A stretch of 64,000 nt of DNA from contig NZ_JANCMW010000016.1 of the NCBI RefSeq assembly GCF_029207565.1, forward strand, positions 34,239-98,238. The letters run 5' to 3'. The notes beneath the pieces are model-generated. The model searched no databases, was not told the origin of the DNA, and saw only the letters and a list, made by a program, of their open reading frames with translations. Every line of letters begins with the position of its first letter. Position 1 is the first letter of the stretch. Positions 46,338 through 55,785 of the stretch are shown here, in pieces. Source of the DNA: Marinobacter iranensis. Its GTDB lineage: Bacteria; Pseudomonadota; Gammaproteobacteria; Pseudomonadales; Oleiphilaceae. The translations under genes were made by a program, and so were the position numbers.

Positions 46338-47435
46338 TTACAGCACCCCAATGGGATAGGACCCCAGGCGCTTCAGCTCCACGGCCTCTTCATCAATCTC
46401 CGAGAGTACCTTGCTGACCTGCTTGTCCTCTACGTGGCCTTCAAAATCGATATAGAACACGTAGGCCCAGGTACCGCTGGGAGACGGCCGGGTTTCGATG
46501 CGGGTCAGGCTCAGGCCGTGCTTGTGGAACGGTTCCAGCAACTGGTATAGCGCACCGGGTTTATTGCGCATGGACACTAGGATGGATGACTTGTCGTTAC
46601 CACTGGCTGGTACTTCCTCACGCCCGATGATCAGGAACCGGGTGGTGTTGTCCGGACGGTCCTCAATACTGGTGGCCAGCATCTCCAGGCCATAGAGTTC
46701 CGCTGCCATATCACCGGCAATGGCTGCCGTACCGGGCTCTTCCGCTGCCCGCCTTGCGGCCTCGGCATTGCTGCTGACGGTGACCCGCTCAACGCCATAG
46801 CGGTGGGTATCCAGCCATTGCCGGCACTGGGCAAACGACTGCTGATGGGAATAGATACGAACGATTTCCTGGTCCTTGTTCTGCGGAGATACCATCAGGT
46901 GGTGATGGATCCGCAGCTGGACTTCACCGCAGATCTTGAGCGGCGAGGACATGAACATGTCCAGGGTGTGATTGATCATACCCTCGGTGGAATTCTCCAC
47001 CGGCACCACGCCGTAGTGAGCCGCGCCGGACTCCACCTCGCGGAAAACCGCATCAATGGCGGGCAATGGCACGCTGACCACGGAATGACCAAAGTGCTTG
47101 AGCGCGGCCGCCTGGGTAAAGGTACCAATCGGCCCCAAGAAAGCGATGTGCATCGGCTTTTCCAGCGCCAGGCAGGCGGACATGATTTCCCGGAACAGCC
47201 GCGCCATTTCCTCGCCGGACAACGGGCCGGGATTGCTGTCCTTGATGCGCCGCAACACCTGGGCTTCCCGCTCCGGGCGGTAGAAGAACACATCTTCCCC
47301 CGGATGGGCTTCCATCTTGACCCGGGCCACTTCCTGGGCACACTCGGCCCGCTTGCTGATCAGCTCCATGATCTCCCGGTCCACCCGGTCGATCTCGTCC
47401 CTTAACTGCCCGAGACGGGCCTGCTCATCATTCAT
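46338..47435 (-). CDS. pheA: Bifunctional chorismate mutase / prephenate dehydratase (P-protein)
   Basis: The 365-residue product has an AroQ chorismate mutase domain at residues 5-90 (LRDEIDRVDREIMELISKRA), a prephenate dehydratase domain at 95-275 (IAFLGPIGTFTQAAALKHFG, VPVENSTEGM, DNTTRFLIIG with the essential TRF), and a C-terminal ACT domain (KPGALYQLLEPFHKHGLSLT, RIETRPSPSGTW) that senses phenylalanine. It produces phenylpyruvate. It begins 2 bp from the serC stop and is followed by hisC, all in one operon. Confidence 0.97.
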   Translation of the reverse strand: MNDEQARLGQLRDEIDRVDREIMELISKRAECAQEVARVKMEAHPGEDVFFYRPEREAQVLRRIKDSNPGPLSGEEMARLFREIMSACLALEKPMHIAFLGPIGTFTQAAALKHFGHSVVSVPLPAIDAVFREVESGAAHYGVVPVENSTEGMINHTLDMFMSSPLKICGEVQLRIHHHLMVSPQNKDQEIVRIYSHQQSFAQCRQWLDTHRYGVERVTVSSNAEAARRAAEEPGTAAIAGDMAAELYGLEMLATSIEDRPDNTTRFLIIGREEVPASGNDKSSILVSMRNKPGALYQLLEPFHKHGLSLTRIETRPSPSGTWAYVFYIDFEGHVEDKQVSKVLSEIDEEAVELKRLGSYPIGVL

Positions 47436-47437
47436 GA

Positions 47438-48520
47438 TCAGCCCCGCTCCTTCGCAAACACGGTCATGTAATCAATCAGCGCATCAATACCGGCTTCCGG
47501 CATGGCGTTGTATATGCTGGCTCGCATGCCACCCACGGAGCGATGTCCCTTGAGGTTCAGCAGGCCACGCTCATTCGCGCCTTTCAGGAAATCGTTGTTG
47601 AGCGCGTCGTCCGCCAGGGTGAAAGGTATGTTCATCCAGGAACGGAAACGTGGAGAGATGGGGTTGGCGTAGAAATCATTCTCGTCAATAAAACCATACA
47701 GTTTGCTGGCCTTGCGACGGTTGATCTCACCCATGGCCGTAACCCCGCCCTGCTCTTTCAGCCACTTGAACACCAGGCCAGCCAGGTACCAGGAATAGGT
47801 GGCCGGGGTGTTGTACATGGAATCGTTATCTGCGATCACCTGATAGTTCATCATCGTTGGCGTTATCTTCAGCGCCTTGCCCAGCAGGTCCTTGCGGATA
47901 ATGACCACCACCAGGCCGGATGGGCCGATGTTCTTCTGGGCACCGGCATAGATCAGGCCGAATTTCGACACATCCAGCGGGCGCGATAGCATGGCGGACG
48001 ACATGTCCGCCACCAGCGGCACGGAACCGCTTTCCGGCACGAAGTCGAACTCCAGCCCGCCGATGGTTTCGTTGGGCGTATAGTGCAGGTAGGCCGCATC
48101 CGCACGGGTATTCCAGCTGTCCTGGCCGGGAATGCTGGTGAAGCCATCCGCCTCACTGCTGGCCGCCACGTTGACATGGCCGTAACGGCTGGCCTCGGCG
48201 ATGGCCTTCTTCGACCAGATGCCGGTGTTCACGTAGTCCGCAGAGGTCTTGTCACCCAACAGGTTCAACGGAATGGTCGAGAACTGGCTTGAAGCACCAC
48301 CCTGCATGAAGAGTACGGCGTAATCGTCTGAAATACCGGCCAAGTCCCTGAGATCTTTTTCAGCCGTTTCCGCGATCTCGACGAACTCGTCACTGCGATG
48401 GCTCATTTCCATCACCGACATGCCAGTGCCGCGCCAGTCCAGCATTTCGTCCCGCGCCTGTTTCAGCACGGGCTCCGGCAAGGTTGCCGGGCCTGCACAA
48501 AAATTATACGCCCTGCTCAT
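47438..48520 (-). CDS. serC: Phosphoserine aminotransferase
   Basis: The 360-residue product from ATG 48520 begins MSRAYNFCAGPATLPEPVLK, the family N-terminus. Its start lies inside the 3' end of gyrA, a 17-bp overlap. The PLP Lys is in LIYAGAQKNIGPSGLVVV; other blocks are MQGGASSQFSTIPLNLL and the C-terminal SVGGMRASIYNAMPEAG with a substrate-binding Arg. It makes 3-phosphoserine from 3-phosphohydroxypyruvate, and also acts in pyridoxal synthesis. Coupling to gyrA is translational, since the stop and start are interleaved. Confidence 0.96.
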   Translation of the reverse strand: MSRAYNFCAGPATLPEPVLKQARDEMLDWRGTGMSVMEMSHRSDEFVEIAETAEKDLRDLAGISDDYAVLFMQGGASSQFSTIPLNLLGDKTSADYVNTGIWSKKAIAEASRYGHVNVAASSEADGFTSIPGQDSWNTRADAAYLHYTPNETIGGLEFDFVPESGSVPLVADMSSAMLSRPLDVSKFGLIYAGAQKNIGPSGLVVVIIRKDLLGKALKITPTMMNYQVIADNDSMYNTPATYSWYLAGLVFKWLKEQGGVTAMGEINRRKASKLYGFIDENDFYANPISPRFRSWMNIPFTLADDALNNDFLKGANERGLLNLKGHRSVGGMRASIYNAMPEAGIDALIDYMTVFAKERG

Positions 48521-51086
48521 CATCCTCACCATCCGCAACGGTTTCGTCTTCCGCATCGGTTTCAGCAATACGCTCAACGCCCACCAGACGCTCGTCTTCC
48601 TGGCTCAGCTTGATCAGGCGAACACCCTGGGTGTTACGGCTCAGAACCGACACTTCGTCGGTACGGGTACGCACCAGCGTGCCCTTGTCCGAGATCAGCA
48701 TCATTTCATCGCCTTCAAACAGCTGCAACGCAGTGACCAGGTTACCGTTACGCTCGGAACACTGCATGGCAATAACGCCCTGGCTGCCCCGGCTGTAAGT
48801 CGGGAACTCATCAAACGTGGTGCGTTTGCCGTAGCCATTCTCACTGGCGGTCAGCAGCACGCCGTTGTCCTGCGGGATGATCAGCGATACCACATGATGC
48901 CCTTGCGGCATCTTGATACCACGCACACCACGGGCCGTACGGCTCATCGGGCGTACCGCTTCCTCGTTGAAACGAACAGCCTTGCCAGCCGTGGAGAACA
49001 GCATGACTTCCGCATCGCCCTTGGTGATGGCCGCGCCAATCAGGGTGTCGCCCTCATCCAGCGACAGGGCAATCAGGCCATTGCTACGCGGACGGGAGAA
49101 GTTCGGCAGCGGGGTTTTCTTGACCACACCGGCGGATGTCGCCATAAGCACGTACTGGTCTTCCGGGTAGTCACGCACCGGCAGGAAGGTGGTAATACGC
49201 TCACCCTCATCCAGCGGCAGGATGTTGACCATCGGACGACCCCGTGACGCACGACTGGCACGGGGAATCTCAAACACCCGCAACCAGTACACCTTGCCCC
49301 GGTTGGAGAAGCACAGAATGGTGTCGTGGGAGTTGGCAACCAGCAATTTCTCGACAAAATCCTCGTCTTTCATGGAGGTCGCGGCCTTGCCACGGCCACC
49401 ACGGCGCTGGGCCTGGTAGTCCTCTACCGCCTGGGTCTTGGCGTAACCACCATGGGAGATGGTCACCACCAGGTCTTCCTCATCGATCAGGTCGGCAATG
49501 GTCAGGTCACGCTTGGAACTGGTGATTTCGGTAAGACGCTTGTCGCCAAATTCGGTGACAATGGCTTCCAGCTCTTCGCGGATAACCTGCATCAGGCGAT
49601 CAGGATCTCCCAGGATTTCCAGCAGATCGGCGATCTTCTCGAGGATGTCCTTGTACTCGTTCTGCAGCTTTTCGGTCTCAAGACCGGTCAGGCGGTGCAG
49701 GCGCAGATCCAGGATCGCCTGGGCCTGTTCCGGCGACAGGTGATACAGGCCCTTGCGCAGGCCAAAGATTTCCGGCAGATCGTCGGGGCGGCAGGCGTCT
49801 TCGCCGGCGCGTTCCAGCATGGCCAGGACGTCACCCGGCGCCCAACCCTGGGCCATCAGTTTCTCTTTTGCCTCGGCCGCACCCGGGGAAGCCTTGATCA
49901 GGGCGATAATCTCATCGATGTTCGCCAGCGCAACTGTCAGGCCTTCGAGGATGTGGCCGCGTTCCCGGGCCTTGCGCAGTTCGTAGATGGTCCGACGGGT
50001 AACCACTTCCCGGCGGTGGCGAACAAATGCGTCCAGCATCTCCTTGAGATTGAGGATCTTCGGCTCGCCGTTGATCAGCGCAACCATGTTGATGCCGAAC
50101 ACCGTCTGCAACTGGGTATGGGCAAACAGGTTATTGACGATGACGTCCGGGTTTTCACCGCGACGCAACTCAATCACCACCCGGATGCCTTCCTTGTTGG
50201 ACTCGTCCCGCAACTCGGAGATACCTTCCAGGCGCTTCTCTTTAACCAGTTCCGCAATCTTTTCGATTAACCGCGCCTTGTTCAGCTGGTACGGCAGTTC
50301 TGTGATGATGATGGCGTCACGATTGGTTTTCTTGTCGTGTTCGATTTCATGGCGGGCACGAATATAGATACGCCCGCGGCCAGTGCGGTAAGCCTCAACA
50401 ATGCCGGCGCGACCATTGATAATGCCCTGGGTGGGGAAATCCGGGCCAGGGATATGCTCCATCAGGTCATCGACGGTCATGTCCGGGTTGTCGATCAGCG
50501 CCAGACAACCGTTCACGATTTCGGTGAGGTTATGGGGCGGAATATTGGTCGCCATACCCACGGCAATACCGGATGAGCCGTTGACCAGCAGGTTCGGAAC
50601 CCGTGTGGGCAACACCTCGGGGATCTGCTCGGTGCCGTCGTAGTTGGGAACGAAGTCCACCGTTTCCTTTTCCAGATCCGCCAGCAGGGAGTGGGCAATC
50701 TTCTCCATGCGGATTTCGGTGTAACGCATGGCAGCTGCGTTGTCGCCATCGATGGAACCGAAGTTACCCTGACCATCCACCAGCGGATACCGCAGGGAAA
50801 ACGGCTGGGCCATACGGACAATGGTGTCGTAAACGGCGGAATCGCCATGGGGGTGGTACTTACCGATAACGTCACCCACCACGCGGGCGGATTTCTTGTA
50901 AGACTTGTTCCAGTCGTTGTTCAGCTCGGACATGGCGAACAATACGCGGCGATGCACCGGCTTAAGGCCGTCCCGCACGTCTGGAAGCGCCCGCCCCACG
51001 ATAACGCTCATGGCGTAATCGAGGTAGGACTGTTTCAGCTCGTCTTCAATATTTACCGGCAGGATCTCTTTGGCTAACTCACCCAT
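48504..51086 (-). CDS. gyrA: DNA gyrase subunit A
   Basis: The 860-residue subunit begins MGELAKEILPVNIEDELKQS. The quinolone-resistance region HPHGDSAVYDTIVRMAQPFS carries Ser and Asp at the positions equal to E. coli Ser83 and Asp87, the drug-sensitive state. The catalytic Tyr is in AAAMRYTEIRM. The C-terminal beta-pinwheel includes the GyrA box QRRGGRGK, needed for wrapping DNA, so this is gyrase rather than topo IV. It introduces negative supercoils. It heads the serC-pheA-hisC-tyrA/aroA-cmk-rpsA operon, with a 17-bp overlap to serC. Confidence 0.98.
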   Translation of the reverse strand: MGELAKEILPVNIEDELKQSYLDYAMSVIVGRALPDVRDGLKPVHRRVLFAMSELNNDWNKSYKKSARVVGDVIGKYHPHGDSAVYDTIVRMAQPFSLRYPLVDGQGNFGSIDGDNAAAMRYTEIRMEKIAHSLLADLEKETVDFVPNYDGTEQIPEVLPTRVPNLLVNGSSGIAVGMATNIPPHNLTEIVNGCLALIDNPDMTVDDLMEHIPGPDFPTQGIINGRAGIVEAYRTGRGRIYIRARHEIEHDKKTNRDAIIITELPYQLNKARLIEKIAELVKEKRLEGISELRDESNKEGIRVVIELRRGENPDVIVNNLFAHTQLQTVFGINMVALINGEPKILNLKEMLDAFVRHRREVVTRRTIYELRKARERGHILEGLTVALANIDEIIALIKASPGAAEAKEKLMAQGWAPGDVLAMLERAGEDACRPDDLPEIFGLRKGLYHLSPEQAQAILDLRLHRLTGLETEKLQNEYKDILEKIADLLEILGDPDRLMQVIREELEAIVTEFGDKRLTEITSSKRDLTIADLIDEEDLVVTISHGGYAKTQAVEDYQAQRRGGRGKAATSMKDEDFVEKLLVANSHDTILCFSNRGKVYWLRVFEIPRASRASRGRPMVNILPLDEGERITTFLPVRDYPEDQYVLMATSAGVVKKTPLPNFSRPRSNGLIALSLDEGDTLIGAAITKGDAEVMLFSTAGKAVRFNEEAVRPMSRTARGVRGIKMPQGHHVVSLIIPQDNGVLLTASENGYGKRTTFDEFPTYSRGSQGVIAMQCSERNGNLVTALQLFEGDEMMLISDKGTLVRTRTDEVSVLSRNTQGVRLIKLSQEDERLVGVERIAETDAEDETVADGEDDEQGV

Positions 51087-51213
51087 CGAGAAAGGTTCCT
51101 TTGCATTTGCTGGAAGTCGTTTCAGGGCCGTTCAGAGCGCCCCATAGTTATTCTTTAACAAGCGGCCAATACTACCACATTCAACCCCTTAGCGGGGCAT
51201 ATGGCAGTGGCCG

Positions 51214-52068
51214 TCAGTCAAAAACCACGGTCTTGTTTTCGTAGGTAATCACCCGGTCTTCAATGTGCGCCCGCAGGCCCCGGGACAGGGCATTTTTTTC
51301 GACATCCTTACCCAGGCGCACCATGTCTTCGATGGAGTCGCTATGGCTGATGCGGATGACGTCCTGCTCGATAATAGGGCCTTCATCCAGGTCCTGCGTT
51401 ACGTAATGACAAGTAGCGCCAATCAGCTTCACACCCCGGCTGTATGCCTGATGGTATGGCCGAGCGCCAGCGAAGGACGGCAGGAAGCTGTGGTGGATGT
51501 TGATGACCTGGCCCGCATACTTTTCACACAGGCTTGCAGGTAATACCTGCATGTACCGGGCCAGGACCACCACATCGGCCTCGTACCCTTCAATCAGACC
51601 ATCCACTTCGCCAAAGGCTTCGTCGCGGTTGTTCTGGTTCACCGGAATATAGTGGTAGGGTATCTCGTGCCATTCCACCATGCGCCGAAGGTCTTCATGG
51701 TTGGAAATAACAGCCACGATTTCAGCATTGATTTCCCGGCTGTGCCAGCGATGGAGCAGGTCCGCCACACAGTGGGACTCCTTGCTGCACATCAGGATCA
51801 CTTTCTTGGGCCGGGCCGAGTCGGCAATATGCCAGTTCATGTTGAACTCGCGGGCAATGGGCTCGAAGGCGGCACGGAACTGGTCCAGCCCGAACGGGAT
51901 TGAACTGGCCTTGATTTCGTGCCGCATGAAAAACCAGCCGGTCTGGGTATCCGAATGGTGGCTCGCCTCAGTAATCCAGCCATTATAGGTCGACAGAAAG
52001 TTACTGACCTTGGCAACGATCCCCACCCGGTCCGGGCAGGAAATCACAAGACGATAGGTATGCTCCAT
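51214..52068 (-). CDS. purU: Formyltetrahydrofolate deformylase
   Basis: The 284-residue product has an N-terminal ACT domain (TYRLVISCPDRVGIVAKVSN) and a formyltransferase-like hydrolase domain: KKVILMCSKESHCVADLLHR, ARYMQVLP, and NIHHSFLPSFAGARPYHQAY, with catalytic Asn and His and an Asp in DLDEGPIIEQDV. It hydrolyses 10-formyl-THF to formate and THF, balancing one-carbon pools. It is a separate unit downstream of gyrA on the opposite side of a 127-bp gap that holds the gyrA promoter; a short CCCC/GGGG hairpin (about 51185-51197) could end its neighbour. Confidence 0.95.
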   Translation of the reverse strand: MEHTYRLVISCPDRVGIVAKVSNFLSTYNGWITEASHHSDTQTGWFFMRHEIKASSIPFGLDQFRAAFEPIAREFNMNWHIADSARPKKVILMCSKESHCVADLLHRWHSREINAEIVAVISNHEDLRRMVEWHEIPYHYIPVNQNNRDEAFGEVDGLIEGYEADVVVLARYMQVLPASLCEKYAGQVINIHHSFLPSFAGARPYHQAYSRGVKLIGATCHYVTQDLDEGPIIEQDVIRISHSDSIEDMVRLGKDVEKNALSRGLRAHIEDRVITYENKTVVFD

Positions 52069-52176
52069 GGAAGCCTTTCCTTAATCTGATCCGGGAAAGC
52101 GGGTGCACAGGTTCACACCCTTAAAAATGACCGGCTATGATAGCTTATCTGAGCACCAGAAACGAGGCACAGAAAC

Positions 52177-53940
52177 ATGGATAGACTCCCCCTACAGGCA
52201 GGTACGCGAAAAGCCGCTCCAGGCCGCTCACTGGCCACGAAGCTGATTGTTACCTTTGCACTGCTCTTCCCTCTGCACCCGGTGGCGGCCGACGCCATTC
52301 TTGAAGGTGAGCGCCACCACCCGGTCAAGGCCACGAACGGGATGGTAGCCACCAGCCACACGCTTGCAACGGAAGTGGCGCTTGAGGTTCTTGAGAACGG
52401 CGGCAACGCCATGGACGCAGCGGTCACGGCCGGTTTCGCCCTGGCTGTGACCCAACCCCGCTCCGGCAACATCGGTGGGGGCGGTTTTATGCTCTACGCC
52501 CCGGGCAACGGGGGCAACGTTGAAGCCATCGATTACCGGGAGAAGGCGCCGGCCGCCGCCACGGAAACCATGTTCCAGGATGAAGATGGCAATGTGGTTC
52601 AGAACCGCAGCCGTTTCACTCACAAGGCATCCGGCGTACCCGGCACCGTGGCCGGCCTGGCCCTGGCGCTGGAGCGACATGGAACGCTATCCCTGGAACA
52701 GGCCCTGGCGCCGGCAATCAAACTGGCACGGGAAGGCTTCATTGTGCCCGACCGCTTCACCGAGGGCCTGGAGCAGGCACGGGAGCGACTGCAGCGCTGG
52801 CCCGCCACCCTGGCAACCTTCTATAAGGAGGATGGCTCCGCGTGGCAGCCTGGCGAACGCTTCCGGCAACCGGAACTGGCCGACACCCTCCAGCGCATTG
52901 CCGATCGGGGCATCGAGGGCTTCTATGAAGGCAGAACCGCGCAACTCATCGTGGAGGAAATGCAACGCCACGACGGCCTGATCACCCTGGATGACCTGAA
53001 AAGCTACCGGCCGCGGATTCGCCAACCGGTTCACGGCACCTACCGGGGCCACGACATCTACTCCATGTCGCCGCCCTCCTCCGGTGGCACGCATATCGTA
53101 CAGATTCTCAACATTCTCGAGGGCTACCCGCTCGCCGACTACGGCCACAATTCCGCCGCCAGCATTCACCGCATGGCGGAGGCCATGAAACTGGCTTACG
53201 CCGATCGTGCCGAGTTCCTGGGGGATACCGATTATGTGGACGTGCCCCTGGAGGGCCTGACCAGCAAGGCGTATGCAGACACGTTGCGTAAAACCATTGC
53301 TCCGGACAAGGCCCGTCCCTCATCGGAGATCCGGGCCGGGACCCCGGGCGCCTATGAAAGCCCGGAAACCACTCACTTCTCCATTGTCGACCGCTGGGGC
53401 AATGCCGTCTCCAACACCTACACCATCAACTTCAGCTACGGTTCCGGCATTACCGTTACCGGGGCCGGATTCCTGCTGAACAACGAGATGGACGATTTCA
53501 GCGCCAAGCCTGGAGAGCCTAACGCCTATGGACTGATCGGCGGTGAAGCCAATAAGGTGGAACCGGGCAAGCGGATGCTGAGTTCTATGTCGCCAACGAT
53601 TGTCCGGCGCGATGGCCGCAATTACCTGGTTACCGGCAGCCCCGGTGGCTCGCGGATTATCACCACCACCTTGCAGGTGCTGCTCAATGTGATTGACCAT
53701 AATATGAACATACAGTCTGCAGTCAGTGCCCCGAGGATTCACCACCAGTGGCTGCCGGATGAAATCCGCATTGAACAGGGCATCAGCCCGGATACCGTCC
53801 GGCTACTGGAGGAAAAAGGCCACAAAGTGGTGACTGGCAGCGCCATGGGCGCCATTCAGAGCATACTGATTGACAGTGAAGGCACCTTGCACGGCGGTGC
53901 GGACCCGCGCCGCAGCACATCGTCAGCCATGGGTTACTGA
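52177..53940 (+). CDS. ggt: Gamma-glutamyltransferase precursor
   Basis: The 587-residue precursor has a signal peptide (ATKLIVTFALLFPLHPVAADA). Conserved blocks: SHTLATEVALEVLENGGNAM, QPRSGNIGGGGFMLY, DYREKAPAAA, YRGHDIYSMSPPSSGGTH. Autocleavage is expected before the Thr of TTHFSIVDRWGNAVSNTY, which becomes the nucleophile of the small subunit; NEMDDFSAKPGEPNAYGL and SMSPTIV follow. In the periplasm it hydrolyses glutathione and transfers gamma-glutamyl groups. A small thiamine-binding-like gene follows 14 bp later. Confidence 0.96.
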   Translation: MDRLPLQAGTRKAAPGRSLATKLIVTFALLFPLHPVAADAILEGERHHPVKATNGMVATSHTLATEVALEVLENGGNAMDAAVTAGFALAVTQPRSGNIGGGGFMLYAPGNGGNVEAIDYREKAPAAATETMFQDEDGNVVQNRSRFTHKASGVPGTVAGLALALERHGTLSLEQALAPAIKLAREGFIVPDRFTEGLEQARERLQRWPATLATFYKEDGSAWQPGERFRQPELADTLQRIADRGIEGFYEGRTAQLIVEEMQRHDGLITLDDLKSYRPRIRQPVHGTYRGHDIYSMSPPSSGGTHIVQILNILEGYPLADYGHNSAASIHRMAEAMKLAYADRAEFLGDTDYVDVPLEGLTSKAYADTLRKTIAPDKARPSSEIRAGTPGAYESPETTHFSIVDRWGNAVSNTYTINFSYGSGITVTGAGFLLNNEMDDFSAKPGEPNAYGLIGGEANKVEPGKRMLSSMSPTIVRRDGRNYLVTGSPGGSRIITTTLQVLLNVIDHNMNIQSAVSAPRIHHQWLPDEIRIEQGISPDTVRLLEEKGHKVVTGSAMGAIQSILIDSEGTLHGGADPRRSTSSAMGY

Positions 53941-53954
53941 ACCCCGGAGGTTTT

Positions 53955-54203
53955 ATGTATCTTTCAGTGCAATTGAGTTGCTACCCACTCACCGATGACT
54001 ACAAACCGCCCATCCGCGCCGTTATTGAACGGCTGGAGAAAACGGGCCTGGAAATCCATCCCGGTCGCATGAGCACCGAAATGTTCGGTGAGTATGACGA
54101 GGTGATGCGCGTGCTTTCAGACACCATGAAATGGTCGTTCGAGGAGTACGGTAAGGCGGTGTTTGTGGCCAAGATCATGGAAGGTGACCGCCGGCCACGG
54201 TAG
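53955..54203 (+). CDS. MTH1187/YkoF-type thiamine-binding family protein
   Basis: The 82-residue protein (GGAGG 6 nt upstream) begins MYLSVQLSCYPLTDDYKPPI. The pattern is a ferredoxin-like fold: an initial strand, a helix with IRAVIERLEKTGLEIHPGRM, then MSTEMFGEYDEVMRVLSDT and a final strand. It matches the small YqgV/MTH1187 family, whose members bind thiamine or its HMP part. It probably shares the ggt transcript. It has no visible thiamine transporter neighbours, so the role is unclear. Confidence 0.8.
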   Translation: MYLSVQLSCYPLTDDYKPPIRAVIERLEKTGLEIHPGRMSTEMFGEYDEVMRVLSDTMKWSFEEYGKAVFVAKIMEGDRRPR

Positions 54204-54204
54204 C

Positions 54205-55785
54205 TCAGCGGTCGGTGACTTTCAGAACACGCCCATCAGCGCTGTCGGTGAGCAGGTAAATGGCCCCGTCCGGGCCGGTTCGCACATCCCGGATGCGTTC
54301 GCCCAGCTCACCAAACAGAACACCGACCTCTTCGGCCTGACCGCCGGCCAGACGGACGCGATGCACCTGCCGGGTAACCAGTGCACCAACCAGCAAGTCA
54401 CCTTGCCACTGGGGAAACAGGTCGCCGGTATAGAGCGTCATGCCGGAGGGCGCGATGGAGGGTGTCCAGTGCAGCAGCGGTGGCTCAATACCTTCACGTT
54501 CCTCGAACGGTGTCACCCGGGCGCCGGTGTAGTCCAGCCCGTGGGTGGTAATGGGCCAACCGTAATTGGCGCCCGCACGGATGATATTGACCTCGTCGCC
54601 ACCACGGGGCCCGTGCTCATGGGCAATGAGCCGATTCTGCTCAGTGTCGTAGACCAGTCCCTGCACGTTACGGTGACCATAGCTGTATATTTCACCTTCA
54701 TACCGCTCGCTGCCTGCATACGGATTGTCTTCCGGAACAGTACCATCGGGGTTAAGGCGCACAATGCTACCAATGTGGTTTTCGCGCCGTTGGGCCTGTT
54801 CCCGGTAATCAAAACCATCACCCAGCGTTAGTATCAGTGTGTTATCCGGCAACCACGCCAGGCGACCGCCGTAATGGGCAGCACCCTGCTTGGCGGGCTG
54901 CGCCCGGAAAATCTCGGTTACGTTGCCCAGGCCCTGTTCATCAAGCTCGCCCCTGGCGAGGCAGGTGTGGTTGGTCTGCAGGGTGCCACAGGCGTAACTC
55001 AGGTAGACCTCTCCGCTCTGCTCGAAGTCCCTGGCGGGGAGTACCTCAAACAGGCCGGCCTGGCCAGATACAAACACCTCCGGAACACCGTCCAGCGGTT
55101 CGGGCAACAGCTCACCGTCGGCGGTCAGCATTCGCAACCGGCCCGGCCGCTCGGTCACCAGCATCCGCCCGTCGGGCAGAAAGGCCAGTGACCAGGGATG
55201 CTCCAGGCCCTCCGCAACCGTTTCGACCTGATAGCCTGGTTCATCGGCAAAAGCCCCGGAATCGGGCAACGCCAGGCCACCGGCCAGCATCAGAATCATG
55301 ACCGGCGCAGAGGAAAAACCATTACCCTTGCGCCCCGCAGGGGTAACCAGCACGGCAAACAACCCACCTGCAACGGCAGCAGTCACCAACATGGCGACTA
55401 GACCGCCAGCTTCGCGGGTGGCTGCAATCAACGTCGGCATTGGTGCCAGCGTATCCACAATCCACAGCGTCACCCAAAGCCCCACGGCTGCGGCAAGCGG
55501 GTACAACCATAAACGGCCTGAGTTACCCGCCAACCTGGCCACCCATGCAGCAGCCCCTTGGGAAAACACGAAGCTGACCCCGAACAGAATGGCATACAGC
55601 GGTGCAAAGTTGATCAGGTCCTGAATACTGGTTTCCAGCCGGGTTCCCAGGCTGATCTCAACTCCCAGGCCTTCCAGCGCCTGGAGGTTGAACTGGGTCT
55701 GCACAAGGCTGCCTAGCACTGAACCCACCACAAGCGCAATGACAAACGCCAAGACCACTTTCCACCAGATGACCGATGCCGCCAT
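54205..55785 (-). CDS. Membrane-fused PQQ-dependent aldose sugar dehydrogenase (YliI/Asd-like)
   Basis: A 526-residue fusion. Residues 1-180 hold about five hydrophobic helices (VVLAFVIALVVGSVLGSLV, APLYAILFGVSFVF, LWLYPLAAAVGLWVTLWIV, LVAMLVTAAVAGGLFAVLV, PVMILMLAGGLALP). From about 185 the C-terminal beta-propeller matches soluble glucose/aldose dehydrogenase: EGLEHPWSLAFLPDGRMLVT, GDGFDYREQAQRRENHIGSI, SYGHRNVQGLVYD, HEHGPRGGDEVN, TLYTGDLFPQW. It would oxidise sugars in the periplasm with PQQ, anchored by its membrane part; usual homologues have only a signal peptide. The 1-bp overlap with yghU implies co-transcription. Confidence 0.9.
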   Translation of the reverse strand: MAASVIWWKVVLAFVIALVVGSVLGSLVQTQFNLQALEGLGVEISLGTRLETSIQDLINFAPLYAILFGVSFVFSQGAAAWVARLAGNSGRLWLYPLAAAVGLWVTLWIVDTLAPMPTLIAATREAGGLVAMLVTAAVAGGLFAVLVTPAGRKGNGFSSAPVMILMLAGGLALPDSGAFADEPGYQVETVAEGLEHPWSLAFLPDGRMLVTERPGRLRMLTADGELLPEPLDGVPEVFVSGQAGLFEVLPARDFEQSGEVYLSYACGTLQTNHTCLARGELDEQGLGNVTEIFRAQPAKQGAAHYGGRLAWLPDNTLILTLGDGFDYREQAQRRENHIGSIVRLNPDGTVPEDNPYAGSERYEGEIYSYGHRNVQGLVYDTEQNRLIAHEHGPRGGDEVNIIRAGANYGWPITTHGLDYTGARVTPFEEREGIEPPLLHWTPSIAPSGMTLYTGDLFPQWQGDLLVGALVTRQVHRVRLAGGQAEEVGVLFGELGERIRDVRTGPDGAIYLLTDSADGRVLKVTDR

